Positions 16,420 through 24,462 are shown, counted from the stretch's first letter. The stretch: 64,000 nt of DNA from Candidatus Bathyarchaeota archaeon (GCA_018396755.1 JAGTQM010000009.1:1-64000); one strand, 5' to 3'. Notes: a model not told the origin generated them from the sequence alone. A program made the numbers and translations.

Positions 16420-17320
16420 AAGACAAAATCTCTCCAGCTATGGTAATAGCTATCTTCCTCTGAGCCTCTAAAGTGCTTCCTCCAATATGAGGAGTTAATA
16501 TGACGTTGTCAAGCTTCAGCAAAGGGCTGTTTGATGGAGGCTCCTCCGTAAAAACATCTAGTGCTGCACCCCCCAGCCATCTCGAAGATAAAGCTATGTA
16601 AAGGGCTTTTTCGTCTACAACAGCTCCTCTACTAGTGTTTACCAAGTATGCACCCCTCTTCATCAAAGAAAGTTCTTCGGACTTTATCATATTCCTCGTT
16701 TCATCTGTCAGCGGCACATGAATAGATACGAAATCGCTCATCTTCAGAAGCTTACTTAAATCATCTACAAGCTCTACTCCTATCTGTTCGGCCTTAGTTT
16801 TAGGAATGTATGGATCGTAAGCAATTATCTGCATACCAAACGTCTTGGCCATTACGGCGACCCTGACCCCTATCCGCCCAAGCCCAATAATGCCTAAAAC
16901 TTTCCCTTTCAACTCTACACCCGTAGTCCAAGTCCCCCTCCACCCGCCGGATTTCACGTGACGATCCAATGAAGGTATTTTCCTTGCCAAGCTTATGATC
17001 AACCCTATAGTAAGCTCTGCGACTGAATCTACTGGGGCATCTGGAGCATTTATCACTTTTATGCCTTTTTGCTCAGCATGAACAATATCGATGTTATCTA
17101 AGCCACTTCCAGCTCTCGCTATGAACCTTAATCTCGGCGCCTGATCAATGATTTCTCGCGTAACTTTAACATCGCCTCGGACTACTAGTATGTCTGCATT
17201 TTTAATTTCCTCGGTTAACTTCTCAGACAATATTTCTTTAAGCTCTGCATAAGGTTTTAAAATTTCGTAAAATTCTTCATCCACACCGCCAACTATGAGG
17301 ACGATAGGTTTTTCCATCAC
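16382..17320 (-). CDS. serA: D-3-phosphoglycerate dehydrogenase (short form)
   Basis: This 312-residue NAD-dependent 2-hydroxyacid dehydrogenase opens phosphoserine/serine synthesis from 3-phosphoglycerate. Catalytic Arg, Glu and His are seen in ARAGSGLDNID, FTEEPP and LTPHIGGST; the NAD motif is GIIGLGRIGVRVA. It lacks the C-terminal ACT regulatory domain, so serine feedback is unlikely. Start is GTG 17320 or ATG 17317, just below operator site 8. It is divergent from the cysteine synthase fusion, so precursor and cysteine synthesis are controlled from one 74-bp region. Confidence 0.88.
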   Translation of the reverse strand: MMEKPIVLIVGGVDEEFYEILKPYAELKEILSEKLTEEIKNADILVVRGDVKVTREIIDQAPRLRFIARAGSGLDNIDIVHAEQKGIKVINAPDAPVDSVAELTIGLIISLARKIPSLDRHVKSGGWRGTWTTGVELKGKVLGIIGLGRIGVRVAVMAKTFGMQIIAYDPYIPKTKAEQIGVELVDDLSKLLKMSDFVSIHVPLTDETRNMIKSEELSLMKRGAYLVNTSRGAVVDEKALYIALSSRWLGGAALDVFTEEPPSNSPLLKLDNVILTPHIGGSTLEAQRKIAITIAGEILSFIRENWTELYTE

Positions 17321-17323
17321 TAT

Positions 17324-17338
17324 TATAACGACGTTATA
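17324..17338. promoter_or_regulatory. Palindromic operator, site 8
   Basis: TATAACGACGTTATA is a perfect palindrome, identical to site 15 before NadA. It lies 3 bp from the GTG start of SerA on the minus strand. Confidence 0.82.
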
Positions 17339-17382
17339 ACTTTATAAATTTTTTCGAAAAGTTTTTAAGGTAGCGCTGTTGA

Positions 17383-17397
17383 TATAACACTGTTATG
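17383..17397. promoter_or_regulatory. Palindromic operator, site 9
   Basis: TATAACACTGTTATG includes the ATG start of the cysteine synthase fusion as its last three bases. A TATA box (tttttaagg, about 17362-17370) lies 25-30 bp upstream, as expected for a leaderless gene whose start point is covered by a repressor. Confidence 0.82.
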
Positions 17398-18714
17398 ACA
17401 AACATTCAGACTACATACGTAGGTGTGAACGAAGTAAAACAGCCAGTGAACGTCGATTTAAGAGAAGCAATTCCTGTATATAGGCGGATTCTTAATGAGA
17501 AAAGCGTAAGAGAACTTATTGTAGTTGAAAAGACGACTATGGTTGTTTTAAGAGGACATGGGGTTTTAGAAGCTCTGAGATTGCTTTCAGCTGATAAAGT
17601 TCCAGTGTTTCAAGTTGATTCGTCTAAAGTTAAAGTGAAAAGTCTGCAACCAGGTTTAAGACCTATAACGTTAGAGGCTGTCATTAAAGCTGGAGTTGAA
17701 GGCCCAAGGCTTCCGTATAAGAGCTTCGACGTTCAGATTGAAGAGGAGATTCCCAGCATAGAAGTAGATTTAAATGAGTTGAATGTTTGGAAGAGGGTAG
17801 GAGGAAGACGACTTAGAGTATATGATAGTACTATGGAGTTACTCTATGAAGACTGGCCGACGCCTCTAGTTAAACTACGGTTCTTCTCCTCAGAGGATAG
17901 GAGCGTTTGGGCTAAGCTTGAAGGAGCTAATCCATACAGTAACAGCGTTAAAGATAGAATAGGGTGGTCTATGATTATGAGTGCTCTTGAAGAGGGGAAA
18001 CTGGGCGATATATTGTATGAAGCTACTTCAACTAATACTGGAATAGCCATAACAGCTATAGCAAACCTCCTAGGGAGGAAGACAAGACTGTTTATACCAA
18101 AAACCATTCAGAAGGCTAGCGACGTTTTTCTTAAGGTTCTGGGAGCAGATGTTGTAAGAGTACCTGTAGGTTTGACCGTGGAAGCTATAGAAGAAGTTGA
18201 TGCCAAGTCTAAATCCGAGGGGGCTACTCACTTAAATCAGTTTGAGAATGATGCGAATTTCAAAGTACATCTGAAGTATACAGCTAAGGAGATAGATGAG
18301 CAACTTGAAAGCCGTGGGCTTAAACCAGACTGCATCGTAGGAGGCTTAGGAACCTCAGGACATATGAGCGCTATATCCATTTACTTCAAAAGTAAATACG
18401 GAGGTTCTGTGAAAATAGTAGGCGTTCAACCTGCTCCCAATGAGGTGATTCCTGGAATACGTAGAATTGAAACAGGTATGAAATGGATTCACTGGGTAGA
18501 TTTTGACCAAGTTATAGACGTTAAAAGGAATGAGGCTATAGAAGGTGCTTTAACCGTCGCTAGAAAAGAGGGGCTCTTAATAGGCTTAAGTGCTGGAGCA
18601 GTTTTCCACGCATTCACTAAGATCGCTGAAGACGGGGGGGTTTATGTCTTGGTATTTCCAGACACTGGCTACAAATATGTAGAACAATTTGAAGAATACT
18701 TTCATAGTGTGTAA
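17395..18714 (+). CDS. ParB/SerK-like domain fused to cysteine (O-phosphoserine) synthase
   Basis: In this 439-residue protein, residues 1-135 resemble a ParB/SerK fold; where SerK has DGHHRVKAL, this has RGHGVLEALRLL, so the phosphate motif is degraded. Residues 140-439 are a cysteine synthase: PLP lysine in NSVKDRIGW, substrate loop ATSTNTGIAIT, phosphate cup GGLGTSGH and SAGAVFHA. The TSTNTG loop resembles archaeal O-phosphoserine sulfhydrylase. Clustering with SerA, SerK, E1 and a JAMM peptidase favours phosphoserine as acceptor and either sulfide or a carrier thiocarboxylate as donor. The N-terminal domain may channel or sense phosphoserine. Confidence 0.82.
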   Translation: MTNIQTTYVGVNEVKQPVNVDLREAIPVYRRILNEKSVRELIVVEKTTMVVLRGHGVLEALRLLSADKVPVFQVDSSKVKVKSLQPGLRPITLEAVIKAGVEGPRLPYKSFDVQIEEEIPSIEVDLNELNVWKRVGGRRLRVYDSTMELLYEDWPTPLVKLRFFSSEDRSVWAKLEGANPYSNSVKDRIGWSMIMSALEEGKLGDILYEATSTNTGIAITAIANLLGRKTRLFIPKTIQKASDVFLKVLGADVVRVPVGLTVEAIEEVDAKSKSEGATHLNQFENDANFKVHLKYTAKEIDEQLESRGLKPDCIVGGLGTSGHMSAISIYFKSKYGGSVKIVGVQPAPNEVIPGIRRIETGMKWIHWVDFDQVIDVKRNEAIEGALTVARKEGLLIGLSAGAVFHAFTKIAEDGGVYVLVFPDTGYKYVEQFEEYFHSV

Positions 18715-18724
18715 CAATGTTAAA
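18710..18724. promoter_or_regulatory. Palindromic operator-like match, site 10 (weak)
   Basis: TGTAACAATGTTAAA spans the stop of the cysteine synthase and the ATG of the JAMM gene. The core TAACAATGTTA fits the consensus, but the two genes are only 2 bp apart and there is no clear TATA box. It may be an internal site or chance. Confidence 0.35.
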
Positions 18725-19157
18725 GATCGCTAAAGCCGTTTTTAAACAGTTGGTAGAAGCGTGTAAAGAGGAGTTCCCCAGAGAAGCTTGTGGGCTTATA
18801 GCTGGAGTCAAAGGGAATGAGGATTCATTCGCTATAAAGATCTATCCTTTAAGAAACATAGCTAAATCGTCATTCACCTATGAGACAGATGCGGAAGAAG
18901 TGTATAATGCTTTCATCAACATAGAAGAAACTGGATTAAGTATCCTAGGTGTATATCATAGCCATCCATTTAGCCAAGCTGAGCCATCTGAATTGGATAG
19001 GAGAAACGCTTTCTACCCAGGCATGATACACGTGATCGTTTCACTCATAGGAGATGTTGCTGACGTTAAAGCCTACTTATGGAGCGGGGAGGAGTTCACC
19101 GAATACCCCATCTCTATAGAGGAAGAACAGGCGAAGCTAGTACAAAGTTTTATATAA
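18717..19157 (+). CDS. JAMM/Mov34 metallopeptidase, Mec-like
   Basis: This 146-residue zinc peptidase has the full JAMM motif: glutamate in PREACGLIAG, then YHSHPFSQAEPSELDRR with the two histidines, serine and aspartate. In Mycobacterium, Mec cleaves cysteine from the CysO C-terminus; other archaeal JAMM proteins deconjugate SAMPs. The gene starts 2 bp after the cysteine synthase fusion, the same pairing as CysM with Mec. Release of cysteine (or another adduct) from a ThiS-like carrier is therefore the leading hypothesis. Intact motif and short length fit the single-domain class. Confidence 0.88.
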   Translation: MLKIAKAVFKQLVEACKEEFPREACGLIAGVKGNEDSFAIKIYPLRNIAKSSFTYETDAEEVYNAFINIEETGLSILGVYHSHPFSQAEPSELDRRNAFYPGMIHVIVSLIGDVADVKAYLWSGEEFTEYPISIEEEQAKLVQSFI

Positions 19158-19167
19158 CTGAGTAATA
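19153..19167. promoter_or_regulatory. Palindromic operator, site 11 (regulator promoter)
   Basis: TATAACTGAGTAATA keeps the TATAAC half and six of seven symmetric pairs, with a different centre. It lies 19 bp before the ATG of the HTH regulator, partly within the end of the JAMM gene, and would allow autoregulation. Confidence 0.55.
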
Positions 19168-19186
19168 TTAATATTTTTGAAGTCTT

Positions 19187-19522
19187 ATGCATTTAAAACC
19201 TCCATGTGAATTATCCGTTAAATTTATCCTACCAGCCATAAGACTTCTCATAGCTAAAAAACTCATAGAAAAATACAACTTCACTCAAACTTCAGCTGCT
19301 AAAGCTCTAGGTACTACACAGGCTGCTATAAGCCATTATATGCACTCGAAACGCGGATGGAGGCTTGCTGAGAGGTTGATGAAGATGGAGGATGTTAGAG
19401 AGTTTATAGAAAAATCTGCAGAGAAAATCGCTACGTCTGAAATACATAACGTAGATGTTTTAGACGTATGTCAACTTTGCAAAATAACTCAGAAGTATGT
19501 AAGTGAATTTGAAAAATCATAA
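19187..19522 (+). CDS. HTH transcriptional regulator with CxxC, candidate sulfur-island repressor
   Basis: This 111-residue protein has an XRE-like helix-turn-helix at about 25-65 (FTQTSAAKALGTTQAAISHY) and a C-terminal segment with DVCQLCKIT, a CxxC suited to bind Fe-S, zinc or act as a thiol switch. It resembles small archaeal regulators grouped as COG2522. It lies in the middle of the operator-bearing genes, 29 bp after the JAMM gene, and has its own operator copy (site 11). It is the only regulator I find in the island, so it is the best candidate for binding the palindrome. This link is inferred. Confidence 0.78.
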   Translation: MHLKPPCELSVKFILPAIRLLIAKKLIEKYNFTQTSAAKALGTTQAAISHYMHSKRGWRLAERLMKMEDVREFIEKSAEKIATSEIHNVDVLDVCQLCKITQKYVSEFEKS

Positions 19523-19537
19523 TTTCCAAAGCTGAAT

Positions 19538-19936
19538 TTAAAAAACTACGAGTGATATAGCTCTCATTGGACATGCATCTACGCATAAACCGCAAGCTAC
19601 ACATTTATCTTCATCAAAGATTATAGAGTAATCACCGGACATTTTAATCACATCAACTGGACAAAGAGACAGACATTCACCACAATGTATGCATCTATCT
19701 AAATCAACAGATATTGTCCTTTTAATTACGATTTCAACCCCTTTACTTTTAAAAGCTTCAATTACATTCTCTGCAAAAACATCTGGTATTTCTACGAGCA
19801 TTTCCCCACCTTTCTCGTGAATAGAAGCCTTTAAAATGTTTAATTTAACCCCTTTCTCAAGTATTACAGTTGAAGTTATGGGTTCATTCATAAGTCCGCC
19901 GTGGAACCTTAATAATACTTTAACCATATCTATCAC
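19538..19936 (-). CDS. NIL-domain ferredoxin of homocysteine synthesis
   Basis: This 132-residue protein has an N-terminal NIL domain (about 5-75) and two 4Fe-4S motifs (CIHCGECLSLCP and CVACGLCVDACP). It matches the methanogen MA1822 type, which with the DUF39 protein forms homocysteine from aspartate semialdehyde and sulfide, providing reduction or sulfur mobilisation. It follows the HcyBio gene by 2 bp, so they are one operon under site 12. Its end faces the regulator gene convergently. Confidence 0.88.
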   Translation of the reverse strand: MIDMVKVLLRFHGGLMNEPITSTVILEKGVKLNILKASIHEKGGEMLVEIPDVFAENVIEAFKSKGVEIVIKRTISVDLDRCIHCGECLSLCPVDVIKMSGDYSIIFDEDKCVACGLCVDACPMRAISLVVF

Positions 19937-19938
19937 CT

Positions 19939-21120
19939 TTAAACAATCCTTTTCATAATAGCTTTTTCTTTCATAGGTTTAAATACCGAGCCTCTAGGCA
20001 AGTTTTCAACAGGCTTAGATAAGTAGAAGAACCCCTCTTCAATCCATTTCTTCAAGGTTTCAGCTACTTCTATAGCTCCTTTAAGACTTGATAATGAGCT
20101 GACTTTCACAGTTTTCCCCAGTATTTCTACTTTCCCAGATTTAAGTTCTCTATAAGAGACTTCTCTTAGAATTGGTCTAGTCCTTCTTGGAATACCATAA
20201 TCTAATATTTTAACGGTTATCTGCTCATCTGTTACTGCAGCGCTTTTAGCGATTTTTAAGTTCAGTATAGGCATTGGTATACCTAGACCGACATAAATAG
20301 ATGTCCCATAACGGGTAATGGCAGCCCCTCTAACAAATTTGGGATCCATATCCATACAGTTTCCTTTGACCATTAAAGTTCCCATTTGATTCCCCGGATC
20401 ATGTTGAGTACCTTCACCTATGACATAGCCTTTTGCTCCCCCTAGAAATATCCTAGTTCCAATACCTATCGTTTCGTAGTCAGGGTCGTTCATTAATGGG
20501 TTTAATTCACCAGCTCCTGAGAAAGTAGCATTACCGTAATGCGGTAATAGTTTACCCATGTAAGTATATATTGTGACATCCCTGCTATTAGTTGCGCAAA
20601 CGTACTTCTGGTAAGCATTTCTAAAATTCAACATGTAAAATTGATTTAAATCATACTTAGTCAATGTAGTTTCAAGCCTAGTCCTAGGGTAACAGTCTGT
20701 TCCATAAGCCGTAGCCTTCAACTCAACTTCTTTTCCGCTTATCAAGTCTTCTATAACGTGGCCTCCCCCGTATTCGAATGGTTTGACTTCAGACATCTGA
20801 GTAGCACCTATGTATAGGTCCACTGCTGCTCCCGGGTGGCAAACAGAGACGTCATTAATCCATGCTTTATCTATCTTAATAGGTGGGTCTGAATGACCTA
20901 AATTTATCACAGCACCAGAAGAGCACATAGCCCCAAAGGTTCCCGTTGTTACAACGTCAACTTCTTTGGCAACTGCTTCAACACCTTTATCTTTGACTAG
21001 GCGTTTAAATTCATCAGCCCTTAGAACTACGACATCTCCCTTTCTAATCTTCTCATTTATTTCTTCGTATGTCCTTATGGGTTTCTCCAACTCATAATTA
21101 CTTGTCAAGGTTTTCACCAA
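19939..21120 (-). CDS. Homocysteine biosynthesis protein HcyBio (DUF39)
   Basis: This 393-residue DUF39 protein is the aspartate-semialdehyde sulfurtransferase of the MA1821 type. The conserved cysteine is in GAMCSSGAVINLGHSDPP (about residues 63-80), and ATAYGTDCYPR and GTQHDPGNQMGT are family motifs. Unlike some homologues it has no CBS domains. Start is TTG 21120 or GTG 21117. Operator site 12 overlaps the start. It is operonic with the NIL-ferredoxin and provides the methionine/homocysteine branch of the sulfur island. Confidence 0.9.
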   Translation of the reverse strand: MVKTLTSNYELEKPIRTYEEINEKIRKGDVVVLRADEFKRLVKDKGVEAVAKEVDVVTTGTFGAMCSSGAVINLGHSDPPIKIDKAWINDVSVCHPGAAVDLYIGATQMSEVKPFEYGGGHVIEDLISGKEVELKATAYGTDCYPRTRLETTLTKYDLNQFYMLNFRNAYQKYVCATNSRDVTIYTYMGKLLPHYGNATFSGAGELNPLMNDPDYETIGIGTRIFLGGAKGYVIGEGTQHDPGNQMGTLMVKGNCMDMDPKFVRGAAITRYGTSIYVGLGIPMPILNLKIAKSAAVTDEQITVKILDYGIPRRTRPILREVSYRELKSGKVEILGKTVKVSSLSSLKGAIEVAETLKKWIEEGFFYLSKPVENLPRGSVFKPMKEKAIMKRIV

Positions 21121-21132
21121 AACAGTGTTATA
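21118..21132. promoter_or_regulatory. Palindromic operator, site 12
   Basis: CAAAACAGTGTTATA keeps the strong GTGTTATA half. It overlaps the start codon of HcyBio on the minus strand, with AT-rich TATA candidates (about 21138-21150) upstream. Confidence 0.65.
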
Positions 21133-21195
21133 TCATTAATTTAAATGTATTTAAATATTTTTCTCAGAAATATGATTCATAGTGATATTTCACAT

Positions 21196-21981
21196 TTAAG
21201 TTAATGTTAGCCTCTCAGGATGAGTGTATATGTTGCATCTAGACCCCCTCATAAACCCTATAAGTGTTACTCCCAATTGTGTAGCTAACGATACTCCAAG
21301 AGATGTTGGAGCAGATATCGAGGCAAGTATCGGTATGCCTACTCTAGCGACTTTTAAAACGATCTCAGATGAAAGCCTCCCGCTACATACCAAGAGCGTA
21401 TGGTTAAAGTACGGGGATTCCCTTAGAGCATAGGCTCCAACAGCCTTATCCACGGCATTATGCCGTCCTACGTCTTCACATAAAATTTTCATCCCCATAG
21501 TATCAGCGATAAGTGCCGCATGAACTCCTCCAGTCCTCCTATATAAGGATGCATCTAAGTTGAGTTTCCCTACGAGTTTAAAAATTTCGTTAAGAGGCCA
21601 TTGAATGTTTGATTGCACTCTCTTAGCTGGAAGATTTTCAACGAGTTCTTCTGAAGAATGCCCACACATGGTTTTAACTGTATCGATTACCTTAGCGTTA
21701 TGTAACTTTATTCTTTCCTCAACCGTTGTCGAAGCCTCTATATGAGCTTCGCTATCCTTCACATCTATCCTGATTACTTCTTCTAGATTTTTTATAAATC
21801 CCTCAGTTATAAGATGACCTATGGCTAATTCCACAAGTTCTTGAGGGGTTACGTAAAGTACTCTTAATCGTTTTCCATTAATGTAAATGGCTATTGGTGT
21901 CTCTACGGCTACTTCATCCTTAACTTCATCTATACGTCCATGTATGAACCTTGAAATAGCGTATTTGACTGATACCTTCAT
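21196..21981 (-). CDS. fdhD: FdhD-family sulfur transfer protein
   Basis: This 261-residue FdhD/NarQ protein moves sulfur from a desulfurase to the Mo/W-bis-pterin cofactor of formate dehydrogenase. The sulfur-carrying motif is TMCGHSSEE with one cysteine, whereas E. coli has CxxC. GVHAALI, CEDVGRHNAVDKAVG and SGRLSSEIV are family signatures. It follows LarE by 15 bp, forming an operon under site 13. No formate dehydrogenase is in the window, so the client may be elsewhere or may be the AOR-type enzyme. Confidence 0.9.
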   Translation of the reverse strand: MKVSVKYAISRFIHGRIDEVKDEVAVETPIAIYINGKRLRVLYVTPQELVELAIGHLITEGFIKNLEEVIRIDVKDSEAHIEASTTVEERIKLHNAKVIDTVKTMCGHSSEELVENLPAKRVQSNIQWPLNEIFKLVGKLNLDASLYRRTGGVHAALIADTMGMKILCEDVGRHNAVDKAVGAYALRESPYFNHTLLVCSGRLSSEIVLKVARVGIPILASISAPTSLGVSLATQLGVTLIGFMRGSRCNIYTHPERLTLT

Positions 21982-21996
21982 AATCTCTCCGACTTA

Positions 21997-22869
21997 TCAT
22001 GGTTTATCTTTTCTAAAAACAGTTTCGTTAAGGCTTCCGGATTTATATCCGTAAAGATCTAAAGTCACGTATATATATCCTAGACTTCTAAGTTTACTCC
22101 AAATACTATTCATGACATTCTCATCGAAAAAGACTTTTCTCTCATCTCTACCGACTTCGATTCTAGCGATATAGCCATGGTCTCTAACTCGAACTTGTCT
22201 AACTCCAGTAAGTTGTCTTATATAAGTTTCTGCTTCCGAAATTCTTCTAAGTCTTTCGTAGGTTACTTCTACACCATATGGAATTCTTGAAGCTAAACAA
22301 GCCATAGAAGGCTTATCTGCCGTAGGAAGCCCTACGATTTTCGAAATCAACCGTACATCACTTTTAGTGAGACCTACTTCAGCTAGCGGACTTCTCACTC
22401 CAAATTCCTTTAAAGCTTTGAGACCAGGTCTAAAATCTCGATGGTCGTCAGCATTAGAGCCGTCAACTATCACTTTTAAACCCTCTTCTTCGGCTATTTT
22501 ACTCAACACCTTTAACAGAGACCTTTTGCAGTAGTAGCATCTATCTGGAGGATTCTTAACAAACTCGCCATCGCTTAATTCATCGACTTTAACTATTCTA
22601 TGTTTAATCCCTATGAAACGTGCAATTTTAATAGCGTCTTCAAGTTCACCCGGTGGAAGAGTTAGCGAATCCGCTGTAACGGCTAAACTCTTATCATCTA
22701 AAGCTTTGTAAGTAACATATGCCACAAGAGTGCTATCAACTCCACCAGAGAAAGCGACCAACACGCTATTCTTATCATTGAACCAATTTATGAGCTTCTC
22801 CAATAGAGCTTGAGCCTTTAAGACGGATTCATTTTTACATTCTAAGTGTTTAGGCTTTCCAGTCATCAC
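21997..22869 (-). CDS. larE: LarE-like ATP-dependent sulfur transferase (PP-loop)
   Basis: This 290-residue PP-loop protein has VAFSGGVDSTLVAY near residue 40, a CYYCKRSL motif and MACLASRIPYG, which holds the cysteine used as sacrificial sulfur donor, or cluster ligand, in LarE. LarE makes the nickel-pincer cofactor of lactate racemase, but no larB/larC genes are here. It is operonic with FdhD under the sulfur operator, so a more general sulfur-insertion role is plausible. Start is GTG 22869 or ATG 22866. Confidence 0.85.
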   Translation of the reverse strand: MMTGKPKHLECKNESVLKAQALLEKLINWFNDKNSVLVAFSGGVDSTLVAYVTYKALDDKSLAVTADSLTLPPGELEDAIKIARFIGIKHRIVKVDELSDGEFVKNPPDRCYYCKRSLLKVLSKIAEEEGLKVIVDGSNADDHRDFRPGLKALKEFGVRSPLAEVGLTKSDVRLISKIVGLPTADKPSMACLASRIPYGVEVTYERLRRISEAETYIRQLTGVRQVRVRDHGYIARIEVGRDERKVFFDENVMNSIWSKLRSLGYIYVTLDLYGYKSGSLNETVFRKDKP

Positions 22870-22878
22870 ATATCAAAT

Positions 22879-22893
22879 TATAACGCTGTTTTA
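22879..22893. promoter_or_regulatory. Palindromic operator, site 13
   Basis: TATAACGCTGTTTTA is identical to site 2. It lies 9 bp before the LarE GTG start and 65 bp before the divergent CobW gene. Confidence 0.75.
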
Positions 22894-22957
22894 TAAAGTT
22901 ACTCAATCTATGTAAAGAAAATATTAACATAACGTTTAAAAGACTTTCTAAGCAATA

Positions 22958-24082
22958 ATGGTTTCAGTATTCATGAAGCCTAAATTGGTCCTTATTGGAG
23001 GCTTTCTAGGAAGTGGAAAGACAACACTACTACTCAGACTAGGCGAGGCGCTGACGAATGAGCATGGAAAACGAGTGGTCATGATAACGAATGACCAGGG
23101 AGAAGTTTTAGTGGATAGTGTTATAGCTAAAGACTACGGTTTTGAAACAGCGGAGATCATCAGAGGATGCTTCTGTTGCAACTTTCAAATTTTCATTAAA
23201 CACGCTCAGAAGATTTTAGAGGAGCTAAGGCCAGATGTTATTCTCGCAGAACCAGTTGGAAGCTGTAGCGGTCTGATGCCAACACTCTACAGGCCTATAC
23301 AGGAATTCTACTCTGGTGAATTCAAACTCGCTCCGTTAATAATCATGGTAGATGCATCTAGACTTCTTAAACTTCACCAGGAGATAAACCTTTTAGATGC
23401 TGGAGACCCTATAGCCTATCTCATAGCGTCGCAGATAAAAGAGGGGGAGATAATGTGTATAAATAAAGTAGACTTGGTGGACGATTCAACCATTATGGAC
23501 ACCCTTAGTCTTTTGAGAAGAATGAGACCTGAAGCTGAGTTTGTACTGACGTCAGCTAAATTCAACGTTGGAGTTGATAAAGTAGTAGACGTGATTCTTA
23601 AAGGTGTTTCTAGAAGACTACCATACCCTGATGTAGATATGATCAAGTATACAGAGGCTGAGCTTGAACTCGCATGGTTCGATGGACTTTACGAAGTTAA
23701 ATCGGAGGGAAGTTTTAACCCGATGGATTTCATTAAAGAAGTTTTAGAAGACGTTGTTGGGCAAATAGCAAGTCATAATGGATTTATCGCCCATGTAAAA
23801 GCATATCTGAGAACACCCAATAGGGCATTTAAAGCCAGCGTCACCTCAACAGATTCCAACGTTGATATAGGTGGGCCTGAAAGCGTTGAACACACCAACT
23901 CTGGGGTATTGTTGGTAAACGCTAGAGTCAAACTCAGCCCTGAGAAACTGAGCGAAATAGTAAACATCGCATTAGAAAAAAAGGCTTTAAAGTACAATGT
24001 TACTCTTCCCAAGATTAGAGCTGAGGCTTACAGACCTAAACCTCCTAAGCCTCAGTTCTATATCCCATATTCTAGAGGCTAG
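22958..24082 (+). CDS. CobW/COG0523 metallochaperone GTPase
   Basis: This 374-residue G3E GTPase has Walker A GGFLGSGKTTLLL (about 13-25), a CFCCN metal motif (the family CxCC, about 71-75), a Mg-binding aspartate region and NKVD specificity motif. A C-terminal CobW domain is followed by a proline-rich tail (RPKPPKPQ). Family members insert or traffic zinc, cobalt, iron or nickel. It is divergent from LarE and followed by a ThiS-like gene. Either ATG 22958 or 22973 may be the start. Confidence 0.82.
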   Translation: MVSVFMKPKLVLIGGFLGSGKTTLLLRLGEALTNEHGKRVVMITNDQGEVLVDSVIAKDYGFETAEIIRGCFCCNFQIFIKHAQKILEELRPDVILAEPVGSCSGLMPTLYRPIQEFYSGEFKLAPLIIMVDASRLLKLHQEINLLDAGDPIAYLIASQIKEGEIMCINKVDLVDDSTIMDTLSLLRRMRPEAEFVLTSAKFNVGVDKVVDVILKGVSRRLPYPDVDMIKYTEAELELAWFDGLYEVKSEGSFNPMDFIKEVLEDVVGQIASHNGFIAHVKAYLRTPNRAFKASVTSTDSNVDIGGPESVEHTNSGVLLVNARVKLSPEKLSEIVNIALEKKALKYNVTLPKIRAEAYRPKPPKPQFYIPYSRG

Positions 24083-24114
24083 GTCGTAGACATTCGGGAT
24101 GGAATAAAGACTTA

Positions 24115-24129
24115 AATAACAGTGTTAAG
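24115..24129. promoter_or_regulatory. Palindromic operator, site 14
   Basis: AATAACAGTGTTAAG has the conserved TAACAGTGTTA core. It lies 15 bp before the ThiS-like gene; a TATA-like ttaaataa at 24112-24119 overlaps its left half. Confidence 0.65.
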
Positions 24130-24143
24130 TTTTTATATGGATA

Positions 24144-24413
24144 GTGATGAGAGTTCTATTTAAGTTCTACGGAAACCTCGTGAACTACTTTGGAGAGAGA
24201 GCAAGCATAGAACTCAACGAGGGAGTTACGGTTCAAGAGGCACTTATGAAGCTTAAACTCATAGATGGAACTCCAGCATATGCAAGTATTTTCATAAACA
24301 CTCACCTACAAATGCTTGTAGTGTTCGTATCAGGCAAACATGCGAACTTAAACACTAAGTTGAGCGGGGAAAGCGTAGAAGTTACGGTTCTTCCACCAAT
24401 AATGGGTGGTTAA
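24144..24413 (+). CDS. ThiS/MoaD-like sulfur carrier
   Basis: This 89-residue beta-grasp carrier ends TVLPPIMGG, ready for adenylation and thiocarboxylate formation. The N-terminal strand is MRVLFKFYGNLVNYFGERASIEL. Start is GTG 24144 or ATG 24147. It has its own operator and sits between the CobW GTPase and NadA. It is the second carrier in the regulon, after 10259. Which of them serves thiamin, cysteine or molybdopterin cannot be told from sequence. Confidence 0.82.
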   Translation: MMRVLFKFYGNLVNYFGERASIELNEGVTVQEALMKLKLIDGTPAYASIFINTHLQMLVVFVSGKHANLNTKLSGESVEVTVLPPIMGG

Positions 24414-24462
24414 GCAACGTTTTCCAAGGAGAAAAACTTATAAGCTATTTATAGAGGTGAAA

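Noticed and set aside
22928-22945. Second operator before CobW (taacataacgttta)
   Set aside because: The half-site spacing does not fit: the C and G of the two halves are not three bases apart as in all accepted sites.
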